In this document: one piece after another, positions 48,476 to 61,159 of the stretch
How positions within the stretch are numbered: the first letter of the stretch is position 1
Layout of the letters: every line of letters begins with the position of its first letter
From: Sophora flavescens
Taxonomy: Eukaryota > Streptophyta > Magnoliopsida > Fabales > Fabaceae
NCBI GenBank assembly: GCA_030762895.1
Contig: JAUPTC010000058.1
Span: 62,001-126,000 of the forward strand
Length of the DNA stretch: 64,000 nt
Direction: 5' to 3'
Program-made: the position numbers and the translations under genes
The notes under the pieces: generated by a model
What the model was told of the DNA's origin: nothing
Database searches by the model: none
Seen by the model: the letters and a program-made list of their open reading frames with translations, nothing else

Positions 48476-49134
48476 GTTTTGCTTTCTCTCTCTCTCTTTC
48501 TTCTCATTCTCTTTCTTGTTGGAGTCTTCCACCAACTTCTTCACATGGTCTTCAAAACTTTCTATTTGTCTTTTCATTCTTTCCTCTTTTCTCAACCTCT
48601 TTTTTTCATTCTCTCTCATCTTCTTGTCACGCCTCTCATGCATTTTCCGGATCCACTCTTCAACCTCTTTCCTATGTTATTGCACATAGTTGAAATTTTC
48701 AAATCGCAACATAGCAAAGAATACAAGTTAGAAAATAACAAAATATATATGTAAGAACCAATCCACTCACCAAGTGTGCACAATGTATATTTCACTCAAT
48801 TGGCTTTTTCCACACAAGATGTAATTTTTTTTTCACTCTTGCCTTTTTCCACTCGATTGTCCTCTTTTAGGCCTTAGAAGAGTCAAACACAAAACACACA
48901 AAAATTCCAAAATTCAAGTAAAAAAAATCATAAAACTTATCAAAAACAAAGGAAAAAAAAGGAAAGGCTAGACAGGAAAATCTTTGACAATAATGAAACA
49001 AGAAAATAAATTCTTTTCTTTTGGGTTTTTCTGGGTAGAAAAAGAAGAAAAGTAGAAGATGAAGAACAAAGAAGAAAATGAAAAAAAAAACACAAACTCA
49101 AAAATTCAACCAAAGCCTAAGCTTTGATACCACT
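48476..49134 (-). repeat. Array unit 19, right part
   Basis: Rest of the internal region up to the primer site (49120-49131). Carries the 27-bp leader insertion. Private changes near 48608, 48921, 48956 and 48973. Confidence 0.93.
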
Positions 49135-51162
49135 TGATGACAACCAAATGGGTAGGTTACCTTTTGATGATCTTAGGTGGAATTAATCATTCATTTTAAA
49201 CCAACCAGAATTGTGTTCATAACTTAGAAAGAAAGAAACAAGCAAATGGGTGAAGATTAGGGGTGGAATGGCGCCACAAATCCAAGGGGATTTGATAAGC
49301 CTAGTGAAGATCGCCACAAGAATCTTGGATTCTTGATAAGATCAGGGTGGCTCAATCCAGAACCAAAGAGAGACAAAACCCTCACAATTGGAATCAATCC
49401 AAATTCAACATCCAAGTTTTTTTTTTTCTATTCATGTTCTAGATGCATACATATAGGAAAAGTGGTTCATGACTAAAAAGGAGTTTCCTAGGCATGCAAG
49501 CCAAAGGTTGCCCTCCCAATTAACATGTGCACCGTCCACACAAGCATAATTAACACGTGCACCGTCCACACAAGCATAATTAACATGTGCACCGTCCACA
49601 CAAGATAATTAACATGTGCACCGTCCACACAAGCATAATTAACATGTGCACCGTCCACAATTTATTACACCTTTATTGAATTAAAATAAACTAGAAAATA
49701 CTACTTTAGAGAAGCGGGCTTCCAAGCCATCATGGGTCTTCTAGTTGAATGAGATAGGTCATCCATTTGGCCTCCATTCCATTAGGTCTCATTCTTGGGC
49801 TTGCTTCTATCAAAATAGCCACCATGTAATTAAGAGCTTGTTGGGCTTTCTTGTGTCTAACTCTTGTCATGGGCCCACCAAGTCCTTGATTTGATTCTTG
49901 ATCCATGGTCTTCATTGGGCTCATATCATTCTTGTTGGAAAGTTGAGTTACCCCCCGGCTCATATCATACCCTCCTTCTTTAAGAAAATTCGTCCTCGAA
50001 TTTATGACTTCAATCCCAAGCATGTTATCAAATCTTGTGTTTAGATATCCATACTTTTGGGTAACCATGCAAGTTCCCAAGCCATGGGGTACCTCCCTTG
50101 GGATGAACTCTTCAATTACATCGGTTGTATCAAACTTAAGTTCAAAATATATTTCAATATGAGGTAAAGCATGAGTAGGTGCTTTATTGAGCCTTTGGAA
50201 TCCATGCAAGTTTCCAAACCATGGGGTACTTCCTTTGGGATGAAATCTACAAATTCCTGTAAAAGAGTTTTAACACGACTAGGCAAAGAGAGATCATTAG
50301 AAGCATTGGCAATTAAACAAAAGTCCTTGCAATAAATTAGGCATTGGGGCTGTCTTGAAATCAAAGCCCTCTTTTCCTCACTTTTTGTTGCCAAAGAACT
50401 CTCTTTTTGCTCACTTTTTTTCTCTTGCTCATCACTCTTCTTTTCACTCTCTTTTTCTTTTTCCTCTTGCTCATCACTCTTCTTTTCACTCTCTTTTTCT
50501 TTTTCCTCGTTCTCTTGTTTTGCTTTCTCTCTCTCTCTTTCTTCTCATTCTCTTTCTTGTTGGAGTCTTCCACCAACTTCTTCACATGGTCTTCAAAACT
50601 TTCTATTTGTCTTTTCATTCTTTCCTCTTTTCTCAACCTCTTTTTTCGTTCTCTCTCATCTTCTTGTCACGCCTCTCATGCATTTTCCGGATCCACTCTT
50701 CAACCTCTTTCCTATGTTATTGCACATAGTTGAAATTTTCAAATCGCAACATAGCAAAGAATACAAGTTAGAAAATAACAAAATATATATGTAAGAACCA
50801 ATCCACTCACCAAGTGTGCACAATGTATATTTCACTCAATTGGCTTTTTCCACACAAGATGTAATTTTTTTCACTCTTGCCTTTTTCCACTCGATTGTCC
50901 TCTTTTAGGCCTTAGAAGAGTCAAACACAAAACACACAAAAATTCCAAAATTCAAGTAACAAAAATCATAAAACTTATCAAAAACAAAGGAAAGGCTAGA
51001 AAGGAAAATCTTTGACAATAATGAAACAAGAAAATAAATTCTTTTCTTTTGGGTTTTTCTGGGTAGAAAAAGAAGAAAAGTAGAAGATGAAGAACAAAGA
51101 AGAAAATGAAAAAAAAAACACAAACTCAAAAATTCAACCAAAGCCTAAGCTTTGATACCACT
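49135..51162 (-). repeat. Array unit 20
   Basis: LTR 49135-49967 with 6 C and no ACGG; internal 49968-51162. First unit with CCTCGTTCTC near 50507 and with the ~10-bp leader deletion near 50990, both shared with units 21 and 22. Confidence 0.94.
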
Positions 51163-53190
51163 TGTTGACAACCAAATGGGTAGGTTACCTTTTGATGATC
51201 TTAGGTGGAATTAATCATTCATTTTAAACCAACCAGAATTGTGTTCATAACTTAGAAAGAAAGAAACAAGCAAATGGGTGAAGATTAGGGGTGGAATGGC
51301 GCCACAAATCCAAGGGGATTTGATAAGCCTAGTGAAGATCGCCACAAGAATCTTGGATTCTTGATAAGATCGAGGGTGGCTCAATCCGGAACCAAAGAGA
51401 GACAAAACCCTCACAATTGGAATCAATCCAAATTCAACATCCAAGTTTTTTTTTTCTATTCATGTTCTAGATGCATACATATAGGAAAAGTGGTTCATGA
51501 CTAAAAAGGAGTTTCCTAGGCATGCAAGCCAAAGGTTGCCCTCCCAATTAACATGTGCACCGTCCACACAAGCATAATTAACACGTGCACCGTCCACACA
51601 AGCATAATTAACATGTGCACCGTCCACACAAGATAATTAACATGTGCACCGTCCACACAAGCATAATTAACATGTGCACCGTCCACAATTTATTACACCT
51701 TTATTGAATTAAAATAAACTAGAAAATACTACTTTAGAGAAGCGGGCTTCCAAGCCATCATGGGTCTTCTAGTTGAATGAGATAGGTCATCCATTTGGCC
51801 TCCATTCCATTAGGTCTCATTCTTGGGCTTGCTTCTATCAAAATAGCCACCATGTAATTAAGAGCTTGTTGGGCTTTCTTGTGTCTAACTCTTGTCATGG
51901 GCCCACCAAGTCCTTGATTTGATTCTTGATCCATGGTCTTCATTGGGCTCATATCATTCTTGTTGGAAAGTTGAGTTACCCCGGCTCATATCATACCCTC
52001 CTTCTTTAAGAAAATTCGTCCTCGAATTTATGACTTCAATCCCAAGCATGTTATCAAATCTTGTGTTTAGATATCCATACTTTTGGGTAACCATGCAAGT
52101 TCCCAAGCCATGGGGTACCTCCCTTGGGATGAACTCTTCAATTACATCGGTTGTATCAAACTTAAGTTCAAAATATATTTCAATATGAGGTAAAGCATGA
52201 GTAGGTGCTTTATTGAGCCTTTTGGAATCCATGCAAGTTTCCAAACCATGGGGTACTTCCTTTGGGATGAAATCTACAAATTCCTGTAAAAGAGTTTTAA
52301 CACGACTAGGCAAAGAGAGATCATTAGAAGCATTGGCAATTAAACAAAAGTCCTTGCAATAAATTAGGCATTGGGGCTGTCTTGAAATCAAAGCCCTCTT
52401 TTCCTCACTTTTTGTTGCCAAAGAACTCTCTTTTTGCTCACTTTTTTCTCTTGCTCATCACTCTTCTTTTCACTCTCATTTTCTTTTTCCTCTTGCTCAT
52501 CACTCTTCTTTTCACTCTCTTTTTCTTTTTCCTCGTTCTCTTGTTTTGCTTTTCTCTCTCTCTCTTTCTTCTCATTCTCTTTCTTGTTGGAGTCTTCCAC
52601 CAACTTCTTCACATGGTCTTCAAAACTTTCTATTTGTCTTTTCATTCTTTCCTCTTTTCTCAACCTCTTTTTTCGTTCTCTCTCATCTTCTTGTCACGCC
52701 TCTCATGCATTTTCCGGATCCACTCTTCAACCTCTTTCCTATGTTATTGCACATAGTTGAAATTTTCAAATCGCAACATAGCAAAGAATACAAGTTAGAA
52801 AATAACAAAATATATATGTAAGAACCAATCCACTCACCAAGTGTGCACAATGTATATTTCACTCAATTGGCTTTTTCCACACAAGATGTAATTTTTTTTT
52901 CACTCTTGCCTTTTTCCACTCGATTGTCCTCTTTTAGGCCTTAGAAGAGTCAAACACAAAACACACAAAAATTCCAAAATTCAAGTAACAAAAATCATAA
53001 AACTTATCAAAAACAAAGGAAAGGCTAGAAAGGAAAATCTTTGACAATAATGAAACAAGAAAATAAATTCTTTTCTTTTGGGTTTTTCTGGGTAGAAAAA
53101 GAAGAAAAGTAGAAGATGAAGAACAAAGAAGAAAATGAAAAAAAAACACAAACTCAAAAATTCAACCAAAGCCTAAGCTTTGATACCACT
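51163..53190 (-). repeat. Array unit 21
   Basis: LTR 51163-51993 has the shortest C-tract (4) and a changed terminus, TGTTGAC for TGATGAC in plus reading. Internal 51994-53190. Private changes near 51372, 51388 and 52480. Confidence 0.94.
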
Positions 53191-55219
53191 TGTTGACAAC
53201 CAAATGGGTAGGTTACCTTTTGATGATCTTAGGTGGAATTAATCATTCATTTTAAACCAACCAGAATTGTGTTCATAACTTAGAAAGAAAGAAACAAGCA
53301 AATGGGTGAAGATTAGGGGTGGAATGGCGCCACAAATCCAAGGGGATTTGATAAGCCTAGTGAAGATCGCCACAAGAATCTTGGATTCTTGATAAGATCA
53401 GGGGTGGCTCAATCCAGAACCAAAGAGAGACAAAACCCTCACAATTGGAATCAATCCAAATTCAACATCCAAGTTTTTTTTTCTATTCATGTTCTAGATG
53501 CATACATATAGGAAAAGTGGTTCATGACTAAAAAGGAGTTTCCTAGGCATGCAAGCCAAAGGTTGCCCTCCCAATTAACATGTGCACCGTCCACACAAGC
53601 ATAATTAACACGTGCACCGTCCACACAAGCATAATTAACATGTGCACCGTCCACACAAGATAATTAACATGTGCACCGTCCACACAAGCATAATTAACAT
53701 GTGCACCGTCCACAATTTATTACACCTTTATTGAATTAAAATAAACTAGAAAATACTACTTTAGAGAAGCGGGCTTCCAAGCCATCATGGGTCTTCTAGT
53801 TGAATGAGATAGGTCATCCATTTGGCCTCCATTCCATTAGGTCTCATTCTTGGGCTTGCTTCTATCAAAATAGCCACCATGTAATTAAGAGCTTGTTGGG
53901 CTTTCTTGTGTCTAACTCTTGTCATGGGCCCACCAAGTCCTTGATTTGATTCTTGATCCATGGTCTTCATTGGGCTCATATCATTCTTGTTGGAAAGTTG
54001 AGTTCCCCCCCGGCTCATATCATACCCTCCTTCTTTAAGAAAATTCGTCCTCGAATTTATGACTTCAATCCCAAGCATGTTATCAAATCTTGTGTTTAGA
54101 TATCCATACTTTTGGGTAACCATGCAAGTTCCCAAGCCATGGGGTACCTCCCTTGGGATGAACTCTTCAATTACATCGGTTGTATCAAACTTAAGTTCAA
54201 AATATATTTCAATATGAGGTAAAGCATGAGTAGGTGCTTTATTGAGCCTTTTGGAATCCATGCAAGTTTCCAAACCATGGGGTACTTCCTTTGGGATGAA
54301 ATCTACAAATTCCTGTAAAAGAGTTTTAACACGACTAGGCAAAGAGAGATCATTAGAAGCATTGGCAATTAAACAAAAGTCCTTGCAATAAATTAGGCAT
54401 TGGGGCTGTCTTGAAATCAAAGCCCTCTTTTCCTCACTTTTTGTTGCCAAAGAACTCTCTTTTTGCTCACTTTTTTCTCTTGCTCATCACTCTTCTTTTC
54501 ACCTCTCTTTTTCTTTTTCCTCTTGCTCATCACTCTTCTTTTCACTCTCTTTTTCTTTTTCCTCGTTCTCTTGTTTTGCTTTCTCTCTCTCTCTTTCTTC
54601 TCATTCTCTTTCTTGTTGGAGTCTTCCACCAACTTCTTCACATGGTCTTCAAAACTTTCTATTTGTCTTTTCATTCTTTCCTCTTTTATCAACTTCTTTT
54701 TCGTTTCTCTCTCATCTTCTTGTCACGCCTCTCATGCATTTTCCGGATCCACTCTTCAACCTCTTTCCTATGTTATTGCACATAGTTGAAATTTTCAAAT
54801 CGCAACATAGCAAAGAATACAAGTTAGAAAATAACAAAATATATATGTAAGAACCAATCCACTCACCAAGTGTGCACAATGTATATTTCACTCAATTGGC
54901 TTTTTCCACACAAGATGTAATTTTTTTTTCACTCTTGCCTTTTTCCACTCGATTGTCCTCTTTTAGGCCTTAGAAGAGTCAAACACAAAACACACAAAAA
55001 TTCCAAAATTCAAGTAACAAAAATCATAAAACTTATCAAAAACAAAGGAAAGGCTAGAAAGGAAAATCTTTGACAATAATGAAACAAGAAAATAAATTCT
55101 TTTCTTTTGGGTTTTTCTGGGTAGAAAAAGAAGAAAAGTAGAAGATGAAGAACAAAGAAGAAAATGAAAAAAAAACACAAACTCAAAAATTCAACCAAAG
55201 CCTAAGCTTTGATACCACT
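53191..55219 (-). repeat. Array unit 22
   Basis: LTR 53191-54022 (TGTTGAC terminus, A missing before 7 C); internal 54023-55219. Pol remnant frame open at 53785-54450. Private changes near 54501 (extra C) and 54687-54703. Confidence 0.94.
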
Positions 55220-56328
55220 TGTTGACAACCAAATGGGTAGGTTACCTTTTGATGATCTTAGGTGGAATTAATCATTCATTTTAAACCAACCAGAATTGTG
55301 TTCATAACTTAGAAAGAAAGAAACAAGCAAATGGGTGAAGATTAGGGGTGGAATGGCGCCACAAATCCAAGGGGATTTGATAAGCCTAGTGAAGATCGCC
55401 ACAAGAATCTTGGATTCTTGATAAGATCAGGGGTGGCTCAATCCAGAACCAAAGAGAGACAAAACCCTCACAATTGGAATCAATCCAAATTCAACATCCA
55501 AGTTTTTTTTTTCTATTCATGTTCTAGATGCATACATATAGGAAAAGTGGTTCATGACTAAAAAGGAGTTTCCTAGGCATGCAAGCCAAAGGTTGCCCTC
55601 CCAATTAACATGTGCACCGTCCACACAAGCATAATTAACACGTGCACCGTCCACACAAGAATAATTAACATGTGCACCGTCCACACAAGATAATTAACAT
55701 GTGCACCGTCCACACAAGCATAATTAACACGTGCACCGTCCACAATTTATTACACCTTTATTGAATTAAAATAAACTAGAAAATACTACTTTAGAGAAGC
55801 GGGCTTCCAAGCCATCATGGGTCTTCTAGTTGAATGAGATAGGTCATCCATTTGGCCTCCATTCCATTTGGTCTCATTCTTGGGCTTGCTTCTATCAAAA
55901 TAGCCACCATGTAATTAAGAGCTTGTTGGGCTTTCTTGTGTCTAACTCTTGTCATGGGCCCACCAAGTCCTTGATTTGATTCTTGATCCATGGTCTTCAT
56001 TGGGCTCATATCATTCTTGTTGGAAAGTTGAGTTACCCCCCCCCACGGCTCATATCATACCCTCCTTCTTTAAGAAAATTCGTCCTCGAATTTATGACTT
56101 CAATCCCAAGCATGTTATCAAATCTTGTGTTTAGATATCCATACTTTTGGGTAACCATGCAAGTTCCCAAGCCATGGGGTACCTCCCTTTGGATGAACTC
56201 TTCAATTACGTCGGTTGTATCAAACTTAAGTTCAAAATATATTTCAATATGAGGTAAAGCATGAGTAGGTGCTTTATTGAGCCTTTTGGAATCCATGCAA
56301 GTTTCCAAACCATGGGGTACTTCCTTTG
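55220..56328 (-). repeat. Array unit 23, left part (split by the full-length element)
   Basis: LTR 55220-56057 (TGTTGAC terminus, 9-C tract) and the first 271 bp of the internal region. The last minisatellite copy also has CACGTG. Resumes at 63253. Confidence 0.93.
56324..56328. repeat. Target site duplication of the full-length element, left
   Basis: CTTTG, repeated at 63253-63257. Intact units have a single CTTTG here, so the pre-insertion site is unambiguous. Confidence 0.96.
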
Positions 56329-56911
56329 TGATGCGAGCCCAATACCAATGAAGCCCAATTTGGACCAAGAGGCCATTCAAGGCCTAGGAGGCCCAATGAC
56401 AAGAGCAAGAGCTAAGAGGGCCCAACAAGCCCTAAGTCAAATGATTGGACTCCTAATGGAAGCAAGGCCCGAGTCAAATGATGAAGAGCCCAAATGGATT
56501 AATGTGATCATCCAAGAGGAAGGCCCAAATGAAAAGGGGGTGTATGAAGAAGAAACAAGTGGGGCACATATGTGAGTCAAGGCCCAATTTTATGTTCAAA
56601 TTCAATTGAATAAGTGGAGAATCATGCAAGTAGGACCACATGGATGTTCTACACGAATTTAGGGGAATTGTTTTTCTATTTTGAATAAAGTTGTAAATTG
56701 TGGGAGTTACATTTTAATGTGATAAGAAAGTGTAACCCCCCACAATTATGAGTCTTTTATGCACATGTTTTTTTTTGTCTTGGTGGCTGCCATAACACTT
56801 TTGTGGCCATTCAAAAGGTTGTCTTAATGTGGGTAATTAGTGTCATGAATAGGCTAATCAAATGCTATTTTCGTTTTTTTTTCTTGGATGCCAAAAGTTG
56901 GGCAGCCTACA

Positions 56912-56920
56912 CTATTTGTA
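56912..56920 (+). promoter_or_regulatory. TATA-like motif of the full-length LTR
   Basis: CTATTTGTA, 9 bp after GGCAGCC. The same pair of motifs occurs in the B, C and A-like LTRs. Confidence 0.5.
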
Positions 56921-57029
56921 AAGCATGAAACACCTTGGAAAGGGAACTTTTGATGTGATTTGGAATTTTCCATTGTTAGTGAGCATTGTTCTCCTAAGTT
57001 CTTGGTTGAACCAAGGTTTCTATCCTTAT

Positions 57030-57093
57030 CAAGAATTCCAACATTCTTGTGGCGGATTTCATTTGGCTTATCAAACAAATCCTTATTTGTTTG
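57030..57093 (+). other. Paired R/U5 hairpins of the full-length LTR
   Basis: Hairpin 1: CAAGAAT/ATTCTTG (57030-57049). Hairpin 2: CAAACAAAT/ATTTGTTTG around CCTT (57072-57093), followed by TGGCGCC. Just upstream, 57001-57015 is a further near-palindrome (CTTGGTT, G, AACCAAG). Confidence 0.65.
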
Positions 57094-57270
57094 TGGCGCC
57101 TTCATCCGTCTTCTACTCTTTCCATTTTCTTCTTTTATTCTTCAATTCTTGTTTTGGTTACAATTTGGAATCATCTCACTTTGAGTTTTAATTTGAAAAT
57201 TGCACAACACCTAACAAGATTTCAATCAAATAGATCATAACAAGGCAACCCCATCTTGGTTGTCATCAAG

Positions 57271-57282
57271 TGGTATCAAAGC
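57271..57282 (+). other. Primer binding site of the full-length element
   Basis: TGGTATCAAAGC, two bases after the LTR; initiator tRNA-Met type with one mismatch. Confidence 0.88.
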
Positions 57283-57893
57283 TTAGGCTTTGATTGAAAT
57301 TGTGTTGTGTTCTTCTTTGTTCTTCTTCTTCCCCATTTTTCTTCGTTTCTTTCAAAACCAAAACCACAAAAAAAAAAATTTACTACTTTGATTCAGTTTT
57401 GGAAGGGAAAATTTTTCGTGGCTATTGTTTGATTATACACAAGTGTTCTTCTCTTGTTGAAAGTAAAAAAAAAAAAAAAAATCTGGGCAAAAAAAAAAAA
57501 AAAATTCGAATATTACAAAAAAAAAAAAATATGTTCTTGAAGTGTTGAGAAAAGAGAAGAGAAAAGAAGTGTCCAATTGATCAATTAGTGTTCTTACAAT
57601 TTTTTCCCTTCTTCCTTTTTTTTCATTTCCAAATCTTTTCCTTTCTAGCCTTTCTTTCTTTGTTTCCTTTAGTTTGATAAGTTTTGTGATTTTTGTTACT
57701 TGAGTTTTGGAAATTTTTGTGTTTTTGACTTGATTCCTCTAAGAACCCAAGGAGAACATAGAGTGGAAAAAGGCTTGAGAGATAAATTACATCTTGTGTG
57801 GAAAAAGCCAAAAAGAGTAAACAAAAAAAAATACACTTTTGTGAGAAAAGAGAGGGAGTGTTGTGAGGACAAATTACATTTTCTACTACTCAA
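57283..57893 (+). other. Leader of the full-length element, non-coding
   Basis: 611 bp between primer site and gag. Contains several long A runs (57370-57380, 57465-57545) and no credible frame. A packaging signal would be expected here, but none can be identified by eye. Confidence 0.75.
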
Positions 57894-59501
57894 ATGGGTG
57901 ATAGTCCACCATTGTCACCAAGGACAGCCACTCTACATGCTAGAATGGCCAATCAAGTTCAAGCACTCCAAAGACAAATGGAGCAAATGCAAGCCAACTA
58001 TGATAGACAACTAGCCAACCTTCAACGGGATGACTCAAGTGGCTGTGATAGTGAAGAAAGAGGGAGGCCAAGAGGAGGAAGACCTAGAAGAGGAGGCCAT
58101 AGGGGAGGAAGGCGTGATGAGAGGATTGAAGGGGTTAAAATCAAAGTTCCTTCCTTTTTTGGAAAGAATGACCCCGAAGCTTATTTGGAGTGGGAGCTTA
58201 AAATGGAGCAAGTCTTTGATTGTAACACTTACAATGAAAGAAAGAAAGTGAAGGTGGCAGCCTTGGAGTTCAAGGAGTATGCACTAGTATGGTGGGATCA
58301 ATTCCAAAAGGAGAGGAGGAGAATTGGAGAGGAGCCAATTGAAACTTGGGAAGACATGAAAATTGTAATGAGGAGGAGATTTGTCCCAAAGCACTACCAA
58401 AGGGACATTCACAATAAATTACAAAGACTCACCCAAGGTTCTAAAAGTGTGGATGAGTACTTCAAGGAGATGGAGTTGGCCTTAATAAGGTCAAATTTTG
58501 AAGAAGACCGTGAAGCAACTATGGCAAGGTTCTTGCATGGCTTGAACCAAGAAATTCAAGATGTGGTGGAGTTGCAAAACTATGTAGAGCTTGAAGATTT
58601 GGTGCAACAATCAATTAAGGTGGAGCAACAATTAAAGAGGAGGAAATCCAAATATTCCTCTTCATCATCTTCCAAATTCCCATCTTCAAATTGGAAGGAC
58701 AAGCAAAAGAAGGAGGGTGCACCAAGCAAGGAGGCCGTGAGCACCTCCCAAGGCAAGAAGCCCATGGAGCCAACCACAAGGAGCCGAGATGTCAAGTGTT
58801 TCAAGTGTCTTGGTCGTGGCCACATAGCCTCTCAATGTCCAACCAAGAGAACTATGGTGTCCATGAATGGTGAAGTGATGTCTCAATCCGAAGCTTCAAG
58901 TGGAGAGGAAAGTGAAGAAGAAGTGTTCATGCCGGATGGTGACTTACTTATGGTGAGGAGGCTTTTGGGAAGTCAAGTGAAGGAACATGAAGCTAGCCAA
59001 AGGGAGAACATTTTCCACTCTAGATGCCTAATTCAAGGTAAAGTTTGTTCTCTAATAATTGATGGAGGTAGTTGTGCAAATGTAGTAAGTTCTAGGTTGG
59101 TGTCTAAATTAAACCTTAGCACTAAAACCCATCCAACACCATATAGACTTCAATGGTTGAGTGAGGTTGGGGAGATGGTGGTGAACAAACAAGTGGAGGT
59201 TCCATTCTCCATTGGGAAGTATGAGGATAATGTTCTTTGTGATGTAGTGCCTATGGAGGCAAGCCATATGTTGTTGGGAAGGCCTTGGCAATATGACAAG
59301 AAGACCATTCATGATGGATTTTCAAACAAGTTCACTTTCATGGACAAGGAGCGAAAGGTTGTACTCTCTCCTTTATCTCCAAAACAAGTTAGTGAGGATC
59401 AAAAGAAAATGAGAGAAAAAAGAGAGCAAGAGAGAAAAGAAAAAGAGAGTGAACAAGAGAAAAAAGTGATGAAAAATCAAAAAAAAATCATGACAAAATA
59501 A
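57894..59501 (+). CDS. Gag-protease polyprotein
   Basis: 535 codons from ATG (MGDSPPLSPR). Residues ~17-45 form a coiled coil (QRQMEQMQANYDRQ) and ~54-75 are Arg/Gly-rich. Residues ~85-250 are the retrotransposon gag domain (NDPEAYLEWELKMEQVF, VWWDQFQKERR, MRRRFVPKHY). Residues 302-315 are a CCHC zinc knuckle (CFKCLGRGHIASQC) for RNA binding. Residues ~378-490 are a retropepsin-like protease with IIDGGSC at 388-394, the form of the Asp-Gly motif I associate with many plant elements, and LLGRPW at 450-455. A Lys/Glu-rich tail follows. The frame ends where a 9-A run (59479-59487) shifts it; the linker and RT continue in another frame, so this stop is probably not natural. Confidence 0.92.
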   Translation: MGDSPPLSPRTATLHARMANQVQALQRQMEQMQANYDRQLANLQRDDSSGCDSEERGRPRGGRPRRGGHRGGRRDERIEGVKIKVPSFFGKNDPEAYLEWELKMEQVFDCNTYNERKKVKVAALEFKEYALVWWDQFQKERRRIGEEPIETWEDMKIVMRRRFVPKHYQRDIHNKLQRLTQGSKSVDEYFKEMELALIRSNFEEDREATMARFLHGLNQEIQDVVELQNYVELEDLVQQSIKVEQQLKRRKSKYSSSSSSKFPSSNWKDKQKKEGAPSKEAVSTSQGKKPMEPTTRSRDVKCFKCLGRGHIASQCPTKRTMVSMNGEVMSQSEASSGEESEEEVFMPDGDLLMVRRLLGSQVKEHEASQRENIFHSRCLIQGKVCSLIIDGGSCANVVSSRLVSKLNLSTKTHPTPYRLQWLSEVGEMVVNKQVEVPFSIGKYEDNVLCDVVPMEASHMLLGRPWQYDKKTIHDGFSNKFTFMDKERKVVLSPLSPKQVSEDQKKMREKREQERKEKESEQEKKVMKNQKKIMTK

Positions 59502-60598
59502 GAGAGAAAAACCAAGATGAAAAAGAGAGAAAAGAGAGTTGTCTTGCCACAAAAAGTGAGGTGAAAAGTGCATTGGTTTCAAGGCAGCCCCTATACATGC
59601 TTTTGTGTAGGGAATTTTGTTTAAATACTAACATTTCTAATGATCATTCTTTGTCTAGTGGTGTGAAAAATCTTTTGCAGGAATTTGAGGATATCTTCCC
59701 TAAGGAAGTGCCACATGGCCTTCCACCTTTGAGGGGAATTGAGCACCATATTGACCTTATTCCGGGTGCATCATTGCCCAATAGGCCAACCTATAGGAGC
59801 AATCCTCAAGAGACCAAAGAAATCCAAAAACAAGTGGAGGACTTGTTGCAAAGAGGATGGGTGCAAGAAAGCTTAAGTCCATGTGCGGTACCCGTCATTT
59901 TGGTGCCCAAAAGGATGGCACTTGGAGGATGTGCACGGATTGTAGGGCCGTGAACAACATCACCATTAAGTATAGACATCCTATCCCTAGACTTGATGAT
60001 TTACTTGATGAATTGTTTGGTGCTTGCATTTTTTCTAAAATTGATTTGAAAAGTGGGTACCATCAAATTAGGATAAGGGAAGGGGATGAATGGAAAACCG
60101 CTTTCAAAACCAAATTTGGTTTGTATGAATGGTTGGTAATGCCTTTTGGTTTAACAAATGCACCAAGCACTTTTATGAGGCTTATGAACCATGTCTTAAG
60201 AGAATTTTTGGGAAAATTTGTGGTGGTATATTTTGATGATATCTTAATATATAGCAAAAACTTAGATGAGCACCATGAACATTTAAGGGCTGTTTTGCTT
60301 GTATTAAGAAAAGAAAGGTTGTATGCAAACTTGGAAAAATGTACTTTTTGTGTGGATCATGTGATTTTCCTTGGTTTTGTGATTAATGCTAAAGGGGTCC
60401 ATGTGGATCAAGAAAAGATTAAGGCCATTCAAGATTGGCCAACCCCCAAAAATGTGAGTGATGTGAGGAGCTTTCATGGTTTGGCTAGTTTCTATAGGAG
60501 GTTTGTTAAAGATTTTAGCACATTGGCTGCACCTCTTAATGAAATTGTCAAAAAGAATGTTGGGTTTAAATGGGGGGGAAAAACAAGAACAAGCTTTT
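59488..60598 (+). pseudogene. Reverse transcriptase region, frameshifted
   Basis: Linker (CLATKSEVKSALVSRQP) and RT entry EFEDIFPKEVPHGLPPLRG are read in the frame 59561-59953. The core continues in another frame to 60600, with WRMCTDCRAVNN, FSKIDLKSGYHQ, MPFGLTNAPSTF, the catalytic YFDD at 60229-60240, LGFVINAKGVHVD and FHGLASFYRRF. The break is in an A run at 59909-59912. A second break lies in the 7-G run at 60572-60578. All RT active-site motifs are intact apart from these indels. Confidence 0.9.
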
Positions 60599-61159
60599 AA
60601 GGAACTTAAGAAAAAGCTCACCCATGCACCAATTCTTGCTTTGCCTAATTTTGCAAAATCTTTTGAAATTGAATGTGGTGCTTCTAATGTTGGTGTTGGG
60701 GCTGTTTTGATGCAAGAGGGGCATCCAATTGCTTATTTTAGTGAGAAGTTAAGTGGAGCTGAGCTGCACTTAATTATCCCACCTATGATAAGGAGTTGTA
60801 TGCCTTAGTGAGAGCTTTGCAAACTTGGCAACACTATCTTTTGCCTAAGGAATTTGTAATTCATAGTGACCATGAATCTTTGAGATATTTGAAGGGTCAA
60901 GGAAAATTGAATAAGAGACATGCTAAATGGGTTGAATTTCTTGAACAATTTCCTTATGTTGTAAAACATAAAAAGGGTAAGGCCAATGTTGTGGCGGATG
61001 CACTTTCAAGGAGACATGCTTTACTTTCCACTCTTGAAACAAAGTTGTTTGGACTTGAATGTGTTAAGGAATTGTATGAGCATGATGATGACTTTTCTCA
61101 AATCTTTGCAAATTGTGTGCATTCAGCCCAAAATGGATTTTTTAGGCACCAAGGTTTTT
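60579..61159 (+). pseudogene. RNase H region, frameshifted and with an altered active site
   Basis: Begins EKQEQAFKELKKKLTHAPILALPNF. The first catalytic motif, normally Asp-Ala-Ser, reads Gly-Ala-Ser (codon 60677-60679), while HSDHESLRYL and the terminal ADALSRR are present. A direct duplication of GAGCT (60756-60765) shifts the frame before YALVRALQTWQHYL. A short T run (61155-61159) shifts it again. The Gly substitution would be expected to abolish RNase H activity if real. Confidence 0.85.

Larger units (their letters stand above)
56329..57268 (+). repeat. 5' LTR of the full-length element
   Basis: 940 bp, TGATGCGAGCCC ... GGTTGTCATCA. TATA-like motif at 56912-56920; hairpin 1 at 57030-57049; hairpin 2 at 57072-57093 with a 9-bp stem. 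Unlike families A and C, it has no second copy of the terminus near its start. Confidence 0.96.

Noticed and set aside
57460..57545. Poly-A runs as evidence of a LINE or processed pseudogene tail
   Set aside because: They lie inside the leader of an LTR element between primer site and gag, and family C has T/A-rich homopolymers at the equivalent place.
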